NCBI GenBank assembly: GCA_947095585.1
Contig: OX352765.1
Span: 28,054,254 to 28,118,253, forward strand
Length of the DNA stretch: 64,000 bases
Source of the DNA: Nephrocerus scutellatus
Lineage: Eukaryota > Arthropoda > Insecta > Diptera > Pipunculidae
Direction of reading: 5' to 3'
This document shows, in pieces, positions 11,125-23,930 of this stretch. The position numbers and the translations under genes were made by a program. The notes below the pieces were generated by a model, which ran no database searches, was not told where the DNA came from, and worked only from the letters and a program-made list of their open reading frames with translations. Each line of letters opens with the position of its first letter. Position 1 is the stretch's first letter.

Positions 11125-12690
11125 TACCTACTTATGCCCTTTATCCCTTGTGGATCCTAGGGCCTCTACTACGCCTACGCGCCATCGCGTGCGGTTCCTG
11201 GCAATGAGCCTCGGCTCTCTCCAACTCTTCCCCAATTGCAGTGACTCCTCCTCAACTGTTCTGCGCTATGTATTTCTCGGACGACCCCTTCTTCTAACAT
11301 CCTGAGATAACGGATTCCATTGCGTTACGTAGTTTGCTATGGAACTGTCGCCTTTTCGGAGTATATGACCAGTCCAGTGCCACTTCCGTCGTTGGATTGT
11401 TGTGGCTATTAGTTCCTGACCCGTTCTCTGGTAAAGATGTTCGTTAGAGATACGGTTAGGCCAGGAAACGAACGTTTGTAACCTTTTTGTTATAGAAGCG
11501 GTCACCTTCCAAGTGCTGCACCCAACAGCACAGATCCAACATTTGAACGGAACAGTCGCAACTTGATGTTTAAGCTGATCGCACTGCTTCGCCATATCAT
11601 GGACATCATTCCAAAACACTGATTTTGCTTTGCTGATTCGGTTAACAATGTCCTGTTCGGTTCTACCTTCGGTCGAGATAATACTCCCGAGATATTGGAA
11701 ACTCTCTACTCTCTCTACCGGTTGTCCAGCAATGTTAACTTGAGTTACCGAGTTAGTGCCGAGGTTGATGATTTTGGTTTTGGCAGTATTAATCCCGCAA
11801 CATTTGCATCCCTTCCACATTTGTTGTCATTTGGTGCAAATCCAAATGTGTAGTGTAGTCCAGATGTTTGAGTTGAGATGTAAGAGACCAACGAATTCCT
11901 CCGTTTCCAGTAGATAAAGCTGCGCGAAGCACATCGCTAATCACTTAACGAAAAGAGTATCGGCGATATAATGCAACCTTGTCGTACCCTACTTAGGATC
12001 TCGAATTCCTCTGACAGCTATCTTCTATGCAGCACATGACATTTAGAGCCATCATAGGTTGCTTTAATAATACCTATTAGTTTATCGGGTATAACTCTCC
12101 TGCGAAAGTCGAGCCAGATAAACTGTCTGTTGACACTGTCAAACATCTTCTCAAAATCGATGAACAGCAGGTGTAGTGGTGACCAGAATTCATCGCACTG
12201 TTCTGGTGGTCGTGGTCGAGAAAGGAGGATTCAGTGTGGAAACCTGCTTGTTCGGCATCGAGTGTATCTGCCTAATGTTCCTTAATTCGCTCAAATATTA
12301 CTTTAACTATTACGTTTGCAACTGTAGGAAGAACGCAAATGCCTCTCCAGTTTTCGCACTCCATTAGACTACCTTTTTTACAGAGCTTGACAATCATTCT
12401 GCCTCCCAAGCTCTCTCTGCAAGAGGATATAATAGCTCTGCTGATGTCGTGGGATCTAGGCCTTTCACCGGATGTTGGCTAGTGCGGTGACCACCTGTCA
12501 GCTCTTTGGTGATTCTGTAAATGGTTCTGCTATCGCACCTGCTCGCTGCTTCCTCTGCTTCTGAGGCTAGGTTGTTAATATAGTTACGTTTGTCACGTCT
12601 TACACTACGCTGCACTTCTCTGATTTTTCTTCGAAACCGGGACTCTAGCTCGATCCTCGCTGCTGCTGGGGGTATCTACACCAACTTTGT
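11125..12690 (-). mobile_element. NL2 non-LTR retrotransposon, copy 1 (linker and RT, internally deleted)
   Basis: Minus-strand LINE with the wording GCSTWKVTASITKRLQTF, WPNRISNEHLYQRT, RRKWHWTGHILRKGDS and GRPRNT (11266-11600). INTAKTKIINLGTN and VESFQYLGSIIS lie upstream (11690-11820). Further upstream is an endonuclease-RT linker (RRDKRNYINNLASEAEEAA, about 12540-12600). Most of the RT core is shifted, and parts of it are missing compared with copy 2 at 39385-40920. The 3' end near 11125 reads TAAGTAGGTAAGTAA, a short repetitive tail. The clade may be RTE/CR1-like; not settled by eye. Confidence 0.88.
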
Positions 12691-14067
12691 ATGTCAAACA
12701 TTCTATCCCGAACTCAAGTATGGCTCTTCATCTTTGAATACGCATGTATTCTTTCTTTGTTACACTTGGACAAACTTTCAGGCAAAGATCATGCCATATT
12801 CTGACTAAATATTACTTTGACATTACAGGACAACGTCTGGTCAGCTAGATTTTTTTTTAAAGTTGATTAGTTTGTGCGTTAATTTCGTTTAACGTAAAGT
12901 AAATGAAATTTTATCTTTACTATTAATGTAAGCTAAAGAAGTAATGTTCCTTCAGTAAAAATTTCTGCCACATATAGACACTCTTCTGTTGCCAGCATTT
13001 AAATTATTATTGCAAAATTTGCAAATTCGAAGAGAAAAAAGTTCTTATGTTCTACTTAAGAGCTTTTACCTCTCTTAATATTAATTTTTCTTAAAAAAGT
13101 TGTAACATCTATAAAAAGTTTATAAAATTTTAATAAGCTTTTCTGTTTTTTAAAATAAACTTCAAAAAGCTTTTATGGATTGACTCAGTAACATAAAATC
13201 GAAAGCTCCTTTATCTAAATGCGATTTCGACTTTGATGTGTCTACGCTGTTAATTCACCAAAAGGTTGGTTTCTCAGAACTTCTATCTTTTAATTTTTTT
13301 TTATCGAAATGGATTAATTTTTTCTTAATTAATTTTAACACTTCCTTTTAATCTGGGTTTTTAGACTATTAGCAAAGCGTTAGAAATGTTTCAGAAATTA
13401 GTTAAACGAATGTTTATGATGTAACGAGCTTGCTCGGGTGACTCTCGCCGGTCACACAGGGTTCGTTTTGTCGGAGATTGTTACAAATTAAGTTCGAAAC
13501 GGTGTTTGATATTTTATTATAATTTTTTCTTCTGACTAGGAATAATTTTAACAAAAAGATCTTTGCTCGGAATGAACACTAGCTTCCCAGACAGTGCTGC
13601 CGTTTTCCCTGTTAAAGCAGGAGAACCCTGTTATTTCAAATTAAAAAGCTGTTAAAAAGCTCAATCTACTGTCTCCTGTTGCGAGTATTTTTTCTCCTGT
13701 TATTTCATTCTTTTATGAATTTATGAATTTATATTAATTTCAGAAAAATTTCATTAGTTTCAAAATAAAATATTTGTTTCCCTTTCCGGTATCAATTGGA
13801 TAATCGTAACCTGCCTATCCAGCTTGAAGTTCGCCACGATGTCCGCATGACCAGGGACCAATATCAATGGTTACTAATTTCGTTAAGAGTCAAATGCTAC
13901 CCTCGAATTCAGTGATTCTTATTCCAGCGACCTGATTGCCGCCTGATTATTCATATAAACTACATTGTCAGTTGCAGGTATTATAAGTCAGTATCTCTTC
14001 AATCACTATCGCCTCAGCGTGGTACACACTACAACACTTGTAAGCCGTTTCGTGTTGTTGTCTGTTT
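12691..14067. other. AT-rich spacer
   Basis: No gene. Around 13595-13715 the word CCTGTTA/CTCCTGTT recurs four times near CAGACAGTGCTGCCG. This resembles a DNA-transposon end region (hAT-like by recall), but no partner end or transposase was found. Confidence 0.45.
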
Positions 14068-14280
14068 TGATTCTCTATATTAACTTCGCGTGCCCGTGGC
14101 TGGCTGGTTGGCTGGTCAGATCTTTTGATAAATTTTTAGCCCACTTCCCAAAGCCAGATTTTATTGAAATTTCGCACAAATGTATATTTCCGGTGACAAT
14201 ACTTTCTATTTAAATTTGATAGTAATCGGGCCGCGGGGTTGGGGGGATCCCATGCAAATTTTTTTCCCGGAATCAGATCA
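14068..14280 (-). repeat. DA interspersed repeat, copy 2
   Basis: Opposite orientation to copy 1. Reads TTCTCTATATTAACTTCGCG, then TGCCCGTGGCTGGC with TGGC units, TTTTTAGCCCACTTCC, ATTGAAATTT, ATTTCCGGTGACAATACTTTC, and ATCGGGCCGCGGGG. This is one of the best-preserved copies. Confidence 0.85.
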
Positions 14281-14314
14281 TTTCATACTACATATAATGA
14301 CTGTGTTTTATGTG

Positions 14315-14835
14315 CGTTGTGCGTTGTGGGCAGCGCTGCTTGCTTTACGCTTGCCACGAAAGACCCACACTCTACCATCTAGATTGGTGTCGTCAGTAAA
14401 AATTTGTACGTCTTCGGTTTCTGGTACAGAACCACTTCTCCAGAATTCCCCTGAAGGGCAATGTACCGTGAAATCTTTTCCTGGAGCCTAAAAACGGATA
14501 TAGTGTATGCAAATAAGATATGTCAGTTCATTCTTTTATGTGTTTTTTATAGTAGAGTGTCCTGTCTGGAGACATTTCAACTGATCGCGTAGCAGTATTA
14601 ACCGCTCTCTACTTATCTAAGAAACCGATCAGTAGAGGGTAAATCAAATCCTCTATGGAGCGTATAGGTGGTAGCTATCGCCATACTAAGCCTACAGGTA
14701 GCTCTTTACATCTTCTCTATCGTTTTCTTGTATTTGACTTTGTCAAGAGCTGGCCATAACACTTTCTTTAAACAGGACAGTGTATACCAACGCCAGTATA
14801 AAGCCAGTCTACCATCTCCTGTTTCAAACGCCATC
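14315..14835 (-). mobile_element. NL3-like fragment: RT connector and start of RNase H
   Basis: Minus strand, broken frames. MVDWLYTGV (after the RT thumb), then KKTIEKM and RATCRLSM, then a stretch corresponding to the APTxAL block, then VPETEDVQIFTDDTNLDGRV, which corresponds to the RNase H opening (FTDGSK in NL3 at 3950). The order matches the connector-to-RNase-H part of R1/LOA/I-type LINEs. The first RNase H aspartate is present but the surrounding motif is mutated. The frame shifts at least three times. It lies directly beside DA copy 2. Confidence 0.7.
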
Positions 14836-17192
14836 TTTTCCCAATGGTAATACTTCCATTTCATGTCCTTAAATATTCATATTTCGTTCCATCAAAATTA
14901 CATGACGAAAATAATTTCACAGACGGTTATTTTACCTTCGAGAATCTTCATCAGGATTTGTGACAAAAGAAGTCCTGAGATGGCATCTTTCCATCGCCTT
15001 AGGTGCGCGTCAACGTTTTTGTTGTCTTTTATTCATTAAATGGGGATTTTCACTTCTTCGGTTTGCTTTTAAATTTCGCTTTGTTGCGTAGTGAAGTGGA
15101 GCTAAACAAAATTGAAAAAGTTCTTGTGTTGTAGTTGCAGTTGCAGTCTCCTCCTCACCTCTACTAAAAGGATGTTATGAAAAACTTCCCTTATTTTGTT
15201 GCACATCAGAACTAAAAATTTATTTGACTTTCTCTCCTTGAATGACAAATGGAAATGATTTTCTCTCCGCTACCTACATCGTTTCGTTTCTTTGCAATTA
15301 TAACTTTATATAATATTTAGATGGAAGATGGAGATCATCAACAGTCGAACGAATCTTTTCTAAATTGTCTCCTCGTTTTGTGAGCAGCGAGCGCAAACAG
15401 GATAAAAGCCGACTAATTCAATTGAAAGGAAAACGTGACAAAATCTTAAAACTCATTTGTCCTGTTGCTGTAGGTACACATACATTTATGTATTGTATAG
15501 CATTTATTAGAAGACATCATCAAAATTGTATCTCGATTAAGAAAATAATATTTTTTGTGCAAACGTTCACGTTCGAACTTTTTAGTCATTGTATACGGTC
15601 CTTGTCCGAAACAAAAATGTTTCAAGATAACTCTTAAAGTTAGATGCAAAAGGCTTTAGGCGTCCTGGTTAGAGTTTTCGTTATCTTCTCTAATAAAAAA
15701 TTAAATCGGAAAATTAATGATGCCTTTTGTGCAGACAAAATATCTTACTGTTAGACAGTAAACCATTTGGGTTAGCTTTGCTTGATGAGTGCGTACATTT
15801 CCCTCGTTTCGTTTTTGTGAAAATCGCGCATTCATTTGGATCAAGACAAGAGCAATCTCGTCTTGAACGTTTGGTTAAGATATATTCTCGTATGTGAAAT
15901 GGCTTCATTGTCATCCAGGCTCATCAATCGCGCATAGCCCAGAACAAGACAAATATCCCATGGGCACATTCTGTGCGATGCTTTCTCGACTGTACTTTTC
16001 TTAATCACATGATTTATTATATTGCTCCAGAACTCACTGAACACCGACAACGAAGACGACAGTACCATGATGGCATATGTCGTCCTTCGTTTTTTCCCTA
16101 TTCGATACTTCTGCCATGGGCAGGTTAAGGACACTCATACTACAACATTTTCGTATCACGAGGAATTCTTAGCACGATGTTGGAGCTACTTTTATTTTTG
16201 CAGAATCATCCCTCAGGCAACGTCCTTCACCTTAATTTCTTCTCTCCTCTCCATTTCGTTTCTTTACTTTTCCTTCGTCGTTTGAGTTTCAAATGTAGTT
16301 TCTTAAATCCTCCAATTCGTTGTAATGCAACTAACAAGGAGATTCGTGCTGCCCCATACAACCATTAGGGGACTGGGGACATGAAATAAAGGAGCAAACT
16401 TTCCTGGCACTTACTAAGAAAGATTGTGTGGGAGGAACGCGAATAGATCAACTCTAGCTGATTTCAGTAGGTATAAAATTTCGTCCCTTGAGTTGCTGGT
16501 TTTATTTCGTGTATGGTGCCTGTTCAGGCGAACCAAGGTTGATGGCGCGCGGAATTTCCTTCATAATGTCATGGAATTCATGCTATCGTTTAATTCGAGG
16601 TCGCTTTTAGGTTTGTGTCGTATGCGATTATTGTACGGTGGGAAGGAATTTGTTTTTGAAACAAAATAGACGACATTGCCTGTAGCTGTCATCGGACATA
16701 GGTCGACAACCGCGGATTTTGGCTATAAAATGTTACTCGAAATAAATATTAAATTATCCATACCAGGGATTCTAAGCAGACGATAATTTAAAATCAATTT
16801 ATGAAGATAACAGTCTCTGAAGGGAATTCCAAGTTCTTGAGTTTTCAAATTATCTATCATCTGATGTGGCATAATTGCGGCTGCTGTGTAATAATTCAAA
16901 TACATCTGTGCGTTAATAATTCAGAATGTTTAATGTTGATTTTCAAAGGCCCGGAGCGGATATCGGTTCTAAAGCAAAATATAGTTATGATGCTGAATAT
17001 TGATTTTACCAACCAATAAGTTTCATCGGTAATGCCGCTTTTTAATCAACTGTTACTCTAACATATGCACTACGCGTTCGAATTTCAGATGACAATATAT
17101 CTCAGCGAATATCTCAACACACCTTTCTTCGGGTGTTGTCTGGCCAGAACAGAACTGTTATCGTTGCGAACGGATGTGTGAGACTATCCTTT
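14836..17192. other. Spacer, no gene seen
   Basis: Several overlapping short open frames on both strands between 15365 and 16670 lack domains, coding bias or splice context. I see nothing that supports a gene or an element. Confidence 0.5.
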
Positions 17193-17300
17193 TTAAAAAC
17201 TTTTATTTAGCTTGACTTTTCCTGTTGGCCGGTTGTTTTGACTTCTTTCAGGTCCAATTTTAACCACCTTTCACACAACCTAGAGAGCTGAAATTTTGGA
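17193..17300 (+). repeat. DB interspersed repeat, copy 2 (left part only)
   Basis: Reads AAAACTTTTATTTAGCTTGACTT, then TTTTAACCACCTTTCACAC, then CCTAGAGAGCTGAAATTTTGG. The match fades after about 17300, so the right half is missing. Confidence 0.75.
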
Positions 17301-17552
17301 ACGTGGCGAGAAATTAACCGACTAGCGCAAGATCGACGAGGATGGAGGAGCTATGTTTCTGCCCTATGCTCCTAAGTGCAATATTTGCTTATTTGTATTG
17401 TAAAAAAGATAAATCAAAATTTTTATAATATAAATAAATAAATGTTAAGGAAAAAAAATCACTTCACTGCAAGTTAGTTTGGATATAGGTTCAGTCGGTT
17501 GGTGTTGTGTTTTGTTTTGTATTTGCAAAGTACTTATAGAAAAGTTATTAAA

Positions 17553-17810
17553 ATGTTGGGCCAAATTAATAGAGGAAAAATCTTGAATTTTGTCAATCTA
17601 AAACAGAAAGGACAAATAGTATTGGTACTAGAAAAAGGACAGTCTTCTATAGTCCTTGCAAATAAATTCAAGTCGACTATCACGGTCATAAAAGAAATAG
17701 TTGAAGCATTTACAAAAAAGTTTAAGCTAAGGAGAGTTTCTAAGAATCGAAGCACATTTCGTCGCAGGGATATAGGTCCCAGGGACATAAGTCCCAAAAG
17801 AAAAAATTAG
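17553..17810 (+). pseudogene. Pogo/Tigger-like helix-turn-helix DNA-binding fragment
   Basis: An ATG at 17553 opens a frame to a stop at 17808-17810 (85 codons). The middle reads LKQKGQIVLVLEKGQSSIVLANKF, then STITVIKEI. The pattern LxxKxxIxxxLEKGQSxxxLAxxFxVxxxTIxxIxK is the psq/CENP-B-type N-terminal helix-turn-helix of pogo-superfamily transposases. No DDE catalytic domain follows. The last about 20 codons run into palindromic words (17767-17822) and a DB repeat. It is most likely a transposon remnant. A host DNA-binding exon is possible but less likely. Confidence 0.6.
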
Positions 17811-17822
17811 GACTTGTGTCCC
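17767..17822. repeat. Cluster of GGGACATAAGTCCC-type words with a hairpin
   Basis: Two 14-bp words in tandem, GGGATATAGGTCCC (17767-17780) and GGGACATAAGTCCC (17782-17795). A third, inverted, is GGACTTGTGTCCC (17810-17822). The second and third pair as a 13-bp hairpin with one mismatch. The cluster ends exactly where DB copy 3 begins. Confidence 0.75.
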
Positions 17823-17823
17823 C

Positions 17824-18280
17824 ACAAGTAAATGTAAAAAAACTTCGTTTTTCGGGTACAAACTTTAATGTAGAAATCGACACACGCCGCACGCCATACG
17901 CCACACAGTAATTTTTTTTTACATTGAATTATTTGGTAATAACCGCCAAATTATCTGTTTTTGAGGTCGGGTCCATTTTAAAGCATTTTCTTTTTTCCAT
18001 GCTTTGCACACGCCACAGGCGACACGCGCCACGCATCACACACGGGATATCAAAATTGGCACCTGACATTGAGCAGGTCACAAAATTACAGCCATCTAGG
18101 TCGGGCGAAAGGTGGTTAAAAAGGACCTAAAAAAACGAGAAAATGAACACCTTCCACCCATCACACTATTTCAGCTCTCTAGGTCGTATGAAAGGTGGTT
18201 ACAAATGACCTCAAAGTAGTCGAAAAGACAGACAAACAGGGGTCAAGTCAAGTTAAATAAAAGTATCTAAAAATTAAATT
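17824..18280 (-). repeat. DB interspersed repeat, copy 3 (near full length)
   Basis: In reverse orientation it reads: ACTTTTATTTAACTTGACTTG, GTTTGTCTGTC, GAGGTCATTTGTAACC, and CCTAGAGAGCTGAAATA. A second internal unit follows (AGGTCCTTTTTAACCACC), then ATGTCAGGTGCCAATTTTG, GATGCGTGGCGCGTG, AAAAACAGATAATTTGGCGG, GTACCCGAAAAACGAAG, and ACATTTACTTGT. This is the reference copy for DB. Confidence 0.88.
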
Positions 18281-18306
18281 TTGTACAGTTGTTATTTATG
18301 GAAACT

Positions 18307-18620
18307 CACATTTACCAACCGATTTCTATGAAATGTTTAATGTATGTATATTATTGGCAGGTGGAGGATGGTTATAGGCTATAGTACACCCCTTCCCCCT
18401 CCCGGTGGTGGTGTGAAATGTAAAATGTCAAAATCGACCACATTTACAAACCGATTTTAATGAAATCTAGGTTATTGGCATGTGAGTGAAGATTAGTACA
18501 CCGCCACTCACCCTGTGGTATGTGGCAAATGTAAAATTTTAACATTAGACACATTTACAAACCAATAAGCTATAGTACACCGCTATCCCAGGGGTTCACA
18601 TGTATGGGTAGCGAAGCGCC
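18307..18620. repeat. Degenerate tandem repeat, three units of about 110-130 bp
   Basis: The word CACATTTAC(A/C)AACC recurs at 18307, 18439 and 18550. Each is followed by GATTT...ATGAAAT, a TATTGGCA word, a TAGTACACC word and a pyrimidine-rich stretch. The third unit is shortened and runs into GGGTAGCGAAGCGCCC (about 18605-18620). Confidence 0.75.
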
Positions 18621-20929
18621 CAGGAACATATTATAATGTTGAAATTATGCCTTATGTATCTTACTTCTCATATTACAGGCCAATGTGTCTTTTTTGTATT
18701 AAAAAAATGTTTGGTACGCAGTCAAAATCTCGTTTTTTTTAATCCACTACACTAAAAGCGATTCGTTGACATAGACGTTTCACGTTAAACCAACGGCTGA
18801 GCGTTGTATGGTCAACATATAGTCAATGTATCAAATATATTTTATTGATTACTTAATATATTTTAAATATGTTCTAAATTAGTGAAATATGTTCGAAATA
18901 AGTAAAAGTATATGTACTTAACATTTGTTTTGTAAAAATGGGATTTATATGTTTTGATTAAAATTTATATTGCCATTCATACATATTATGTTGATATATA
19001 TCTAAAATGTATACCAAACTGTGATTTACCATCAAAACAAACTATGAACCATAAATAATTCATATGTGTCACATTTGCATTTCTTGAGAATTTATTGGCA
19101 AAACAATGTCCTTAAGACACCGAGTTTAGTTTTTCTGCAAAATTTCTCTCGTAATATGGTGAAAAGTTTTTATAATTTCCTTGAAATCATTCCCTGCTGC
19201 TGAAAAAAAAAACAATCGATATCCTTTTCTTGCTTATTTGGTTCTGTTGTCGGTGTTGCACGCGAGTGGAAAATACCTTCCTTTATGTGTTCGTAGAATT
19301 ACAGCGCAAGCATAACATTCGTCCACCAGAAACACCCACAAACAATATTTTCCAATCTGATTATTATGTCCGATGCAGGTCGCTGATACAAGATTCCAAT
19401 TTGGCATCGTCCCAAGGCAAAGAGAGGAGCAGAAAGAAAAAAAAAGCGAGCTGTTGAATAACAAACCAAATACAACCAGCCCAAGTGTGCTGAACTGTGT
19501 TGATACAACAACACAACAACAAATAATACAATCTCAACCCGCAGACAGTATAATAATAAAGCAACCACCCCAATTGTAGGTGATGCCAAGGAAGGTACAA
19601 AAAGGTGACCTTCAACATTTTGCACTAAACTGCGAATGCAATTTCCGAAATTTATATGCCACAGCATGAAAAGCAAATCCACCAACTTGAAACAGTTTTT
19701 TAATATCGCTTACCACTCGATCAACCGCGTTCTCATCCACTTCATCTCACTATTTTGGAATAATACCTCCAACTACATATATGGCTGCCTGGCGAGCGCG
19801 CCATGACGAATGTCCAACGCGACCCAAACCCAAGTTGAGTGATGATGCTTCAGTGATGGCTGATTTCGCAATCAAATGAAATAAGTCCTCACCAAGTCCA
19901 ACTAATAACACTAATAACGCAGTCGCAAATATGTACATAATATTTCCATTTTAACTCATATTTGCACAATAATGCCGCAGTGGCGGATGGGCCATGTGAT
20001 GGCGGATGTCACGCTGGAGGACATTCTCCTCCTTCCACTAACTCTAGCTTTGGTTGTGATTTCTTAAATCTGACCCCGACGCCGACGGAAAATGTGTTAA
20101 TTTATTATTCGTGTGTTGATTGCTAATTGAATTGAATGAATAGAAGGATATTAGCGCACAGGACCGAGAGCCCGAATCAAATTGTTGCGTAATTGAGTTA
20201 ATGTTTTTGCTTTCGGATATTTGTTGGACACACGAATATAGCATTATGTTGGATGAATAGAAATTAAAATGAAATTGTTGGATTTTCAGATTTTTGCATT
20301 GTTCCAATCGAAAGGACAGCACCCGCCTCATAAACAGTGACTACTTCTTTAGTTTGTTAAAATTAGGGAAAAACTATAATGTTACGAAATTTAGGCTTTC
20401 TTTAGAGTTCATAATGGATTTTGCTAATAAAAACACAATACAAGTTGGTTAATTAACAACTTTAATTAACAAATAGCTAAAGTTCAAAATTTCACACCGG
20501 TGATTACTTATTATTCACTTAAAACATTATTATTTGCATAGGCGGCGGCTGTATCTATTCTGGTTGAATTCCAAATAATAACTAACTTAACTGTGATAAA
20601 GTTGTTGTATTTATACAAAATCTCCATTTTCGATAAGGTTGTAATCTTATCTACTATATTATATTCGAACCACCTAGAAAGTACAAGAAAATATCAAAAC
20701 CTACTAGGGTATTTTTATATAAAACTCTCTATATAATTAATAAATATTCAAGTTCCCAACAATATTACTGAGCCTAAAGTTATACTTGGTAATTTCTTAA
20801 TTTTAATACATTGATTATTCTTATATGCGAGAATGTAGATTTACGGTGTGATAATTAATCTCTATTTACATTTTTTAACAATAAATTTATTCAAATAAGT
20901 AGCGCAGTTTGTAAATTTTCGATGGTTTG
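18621..20929. other. AT-rich spacer
   Basis: No gene supported. Overlapping open frames on both strands at 19230-19690 show no domain. Several TATGTTC/AAATA-rich stretches lie near 18830-18920. Confidence 0.5.
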
Positions 20930-21690
20930 GGACGGTTGGGTGTTTTAACGAATAGCTCGTTCAATATGGTGTTTAAGGACCTGACTCATGTCAGCGTAAC
21001 AACGATCCTTAATGGTACCGTACAAAAAAGTCTTAAAGTCCACTATACATCTTACCGATAGCACTCTTTATATGTGTGTCCCATGAAAGATTAAAGATCA
21101 GTCCTAAATATTATCTGTATCAGCCACATAATCGGACTATTACCAATTTTAACCGATTGAAATTCAGATACATTTACAACTCTACGATGTATAGCAAACG
21201 CCTGGGACTTTTTTGTGTTTAAACGTAGCTCATGTGTTAGGAACCAGTCATTAATGCTTTACAAATCTTCGTTCTATTTCGCCTTCGCCTAATTACTTTA
21301 GGTAGTCGTCTTTCTGTTCTAAGTATGAGGAGTCAAGTTTTGCAGATGGAAAAGAAAACTAAAAATCGTTTATTAGTTTATTGTACAGAATCGAGTGATT
21401 CACGGTGTCAAATAATTTCGAAAAATCTAGAAGAATTATAAAAGTGGGGTGATTTCTTCCGCGCTTCATCAACAATTTTTAAAAGCGCCGTTTTACAGCT
21501 TCTATTTGTTCTAAATCCTGATTTGTTTGAGAATAGAAGATGGTTTTCTGAAAGATATTTATGATAATTTTTTCCGTCATGCTAGAATTGTTAGTCTTTG
21601 GTAATGGGATGATTTAGCCCCATGCCAGACTTTCATTCAGTAGTCTCACAATATGGTAAAAATTAAAATCATTTACGTTCATGTTCTCTA
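20930..21690 (-). mobile_element. NL5 non-LTR RT fragment
   Basis: Minus-strand RT remnant. Leftward it reads SNKSGF/FRTNRSCKTALLKI-like words (about 21480-21520), then KSPHFYNSS and FDTVNHSILYNKL (about 21370-21450). After a deletion come MTGS and LRLNTKKS-like words and LGLIFNLSWDTHIKSAIGKM (about 21035-21115). The DD catalytic box is absent, lost with the region between finger and thumb. The wording differs from NL1 to NL4, so it is counted as a separate family. Frame changes occur every 30-60 codons, so it is old. Confidence 0.75.
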
Positions 21691-23718
21691 CTGGATTCTT
21701 AACTCGATCGATGCTCACTGTAGCACAAGTCTACTGTTGTTGTATTTTTATTGCGAAAATAATGGTCTCTAAAAGTTATTTGGTATACCTTTAGCTACTA
21801 CAAAAAAACTTTGGACGTTCAAATGTTTATCAAAATTATTAGCTATTCAAAGTGGGCAGTCATTACAAAACGCAATATGTTGTTTCATTTAGTTTCATTT
21901 CGTCCACCAGTAGGATAGCTTTGAGACTAATATCATATGTATATATGTATTGCTTTCGGTTTATTTATTTTTTCGAATATGCCTCTTAAAAACAAAGAGA
22001 GTTTCCATCTATGTAGCTTTCTTAGTTCCAGCACAGCCCAGTCATTTCTCATCTAATCTTCATCATGCCGATCCCCTTGTGAAAATTTCAAAGCAACAGA
22101 TAAAATATTGTATTCTGGATTTAGTTACCATTGAATTTGTATCAAAATCCGGTACTTATCTTCCGGATTCCAGCAGCAAGCTCGCTCTATACAAAGTACC
22201 TATCTATTTATGCAAACCGTAAAACTACGTAAACAACAACCTGTTTGCAATTTTTATTGTGACGACGTACGCCCAATACATGCACAATTTAAAAGCATTT
22301 AAAGCTTTACTCGCTCTTTCACCCTTAAGTCATATGTATCGACCATACGTATTTGCGTCACACATAAGAGAGCTTTTTTTCACTACTACTGATAATTTTT
22401 CTCTCTTTCTCTACGGCTAGTAGAACTCCCACATTTATATCTATGAATACACAAACTCGAACATACTCTGTAGGCCACTTATTTTTAACCTTTCAGTAGA
22501 TTTTCAAGTTCACTTTACAAGTTCACAATCAAGAACATACACATGTGTAGTGGTACGAATAGAAAAGACTCCGCAATATTCTACGCAGGAGCTTTTTGTC
22601 CCTGACTCTGCCGGTTACGTAATCATCGAACGTAGAGTTTGCCCCACGCATTTCGCCACCCTCAACAACAACTACAACCCTTAAGCGATTATCATGCGAA
22701 AGTTTGTTTCTCTGTCATATTAAGATTTGTTAAGAACTGGCAACTTTTAGGCCCCTTCGAATAATGTCATGGAATGGGTGGAAGTTTTTCGTTTTGATAT
22801 AAAACGATTACTTTTTTGCGATTGACCATTTTTTTATTAACGGAAAGGTTAACTTTTTTGTGAGCGATTTGACATTCAGGTGGAAAATGTTTTATCACCG
22901 AACCAATAACCCCAAGAATTGTCATCCGTAGAAGTTATAAACAGGATTTTTAATTGAAAAATGATGAAATGGATGCTTCCAGGTCTTGTTGATCTAATGG
23001 GAAATGCGCGTAGACAGTTTTTAATTGATATGGTTGTGTACTGTGAGTGAATTTGATTTGGTATCGAGAAATGCTGCTACACAAGAGACTCAGTAGTACA
23101 TCAAATGATAAATGTTTCGCGTAGATTGCCTCCTTTCGAACACACATTTCAAATTTCGTCTGCTCTAAAATTCGTGAAATTAGTCAATTTGTGCGGTTTC
23201 GATGAAATCGGAAAATCTACAAATTTTACCTTGCGAAACGTGTCGCTATTTAATCAGTAGATGAAGCAAAGAGCCAGGCAAAAGCCATTTAACTTTGATA
23301 TGGGTAAATAGCAAAACTAACACACATTTGATGTACCAAGTTAAGTTGAAGTGAATGAGGCACTGACGAATTGACTGTGTTAGACACTGACATATAGATT
23401 TTCAAAGGATGGTACCGATGTAGAAAAATGGTTTCATTAAAATACCAATACAAAAAAAAATATTTGCCACTTTATGTTGTATTTTGGAATTCAAATACTT
23501 GCATTTGCTATTCTTAGTCGGTCTAATTCACCTTCGTCATCTGATTCATCTCTTAAAGGTCCTTAGAAGTTGGAGTGTTTTTTTTTAAGAGGATGTAACC
23601 GTGCTTATTCGGGTTACGCTCGTCAGATCCAAAGTTCGTTGGTGAGTCGTCGTTGGTTACAAATTAAAAGATTATTTTTATTCGCTAATCGTTATAATGA
23701 ATTTTCCTTATTTCGGTT
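21691..23718. other. AT-rich spacer, no gene seen
   Basis: Nothing with family features. Short frames at 21950-22222 and 22950-23147 have no support. Confidence 0.5.
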
Positions 23719-23729
23719 TTATTTCTGAG

Positions 23730-23930
23730 GGCGCCGTGGCTCAGTGGAAATTCGCATGGCTCCTGAGCAGGAGGTTCGTGGTTTGAATACCGGTAACACC
23801 AAAAGTATTTTTCACGGTGTCCCACCTCTCGCGAATGGGTGACAAACGTTCCGAGAGTAATAACTTGGATCCGGGCTTAAATTGTAGCTCCCTTCCATTT
23901 GTGTCCAAAACATATACAAATAGACAAATA
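23730..23930 (+). mobile_element. tRNA-derived SINE, copy 1, with 11-bp target duplication
   Basis: Starts GGCGCCGTGGCTCAGTGG (box A) and has GGTTCGTGGTTTGAATACC (box B) about 45 bases on. A unique body follows (CACGGTGTCCCACCTCTCGC, GGGTGACAAACGTTCC) and an A-rich tail (GTGTCCAAAACATATACAAA). The word TTATTTCTGAG flanks it exactly on both sides (23719-23729 and 23931-23941), which is a clean target-site duplication. A second copy lies in reverse at 59755-59968. It would depend on a LINE for mobility; the partner is unknown. Confidence 0.93.

Noticed and set aside
13572..13715. hAT-like transposon end (CAGACAGTGCTGCCG)
   Set aside because: No matching opposite end, 8-bp duplication or transposase found in the window.
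19230..19690. Several open frames in five registers
   Set aside because: Random overlap in GC-moderate sequence; no recognisable protein.
23730..23800. tRNA gene
   Set aside because: Box A and B are present but the 3' acceptor strand is absent, the body continues as a repeat, and a target duplication flanks it; hence a SINE.
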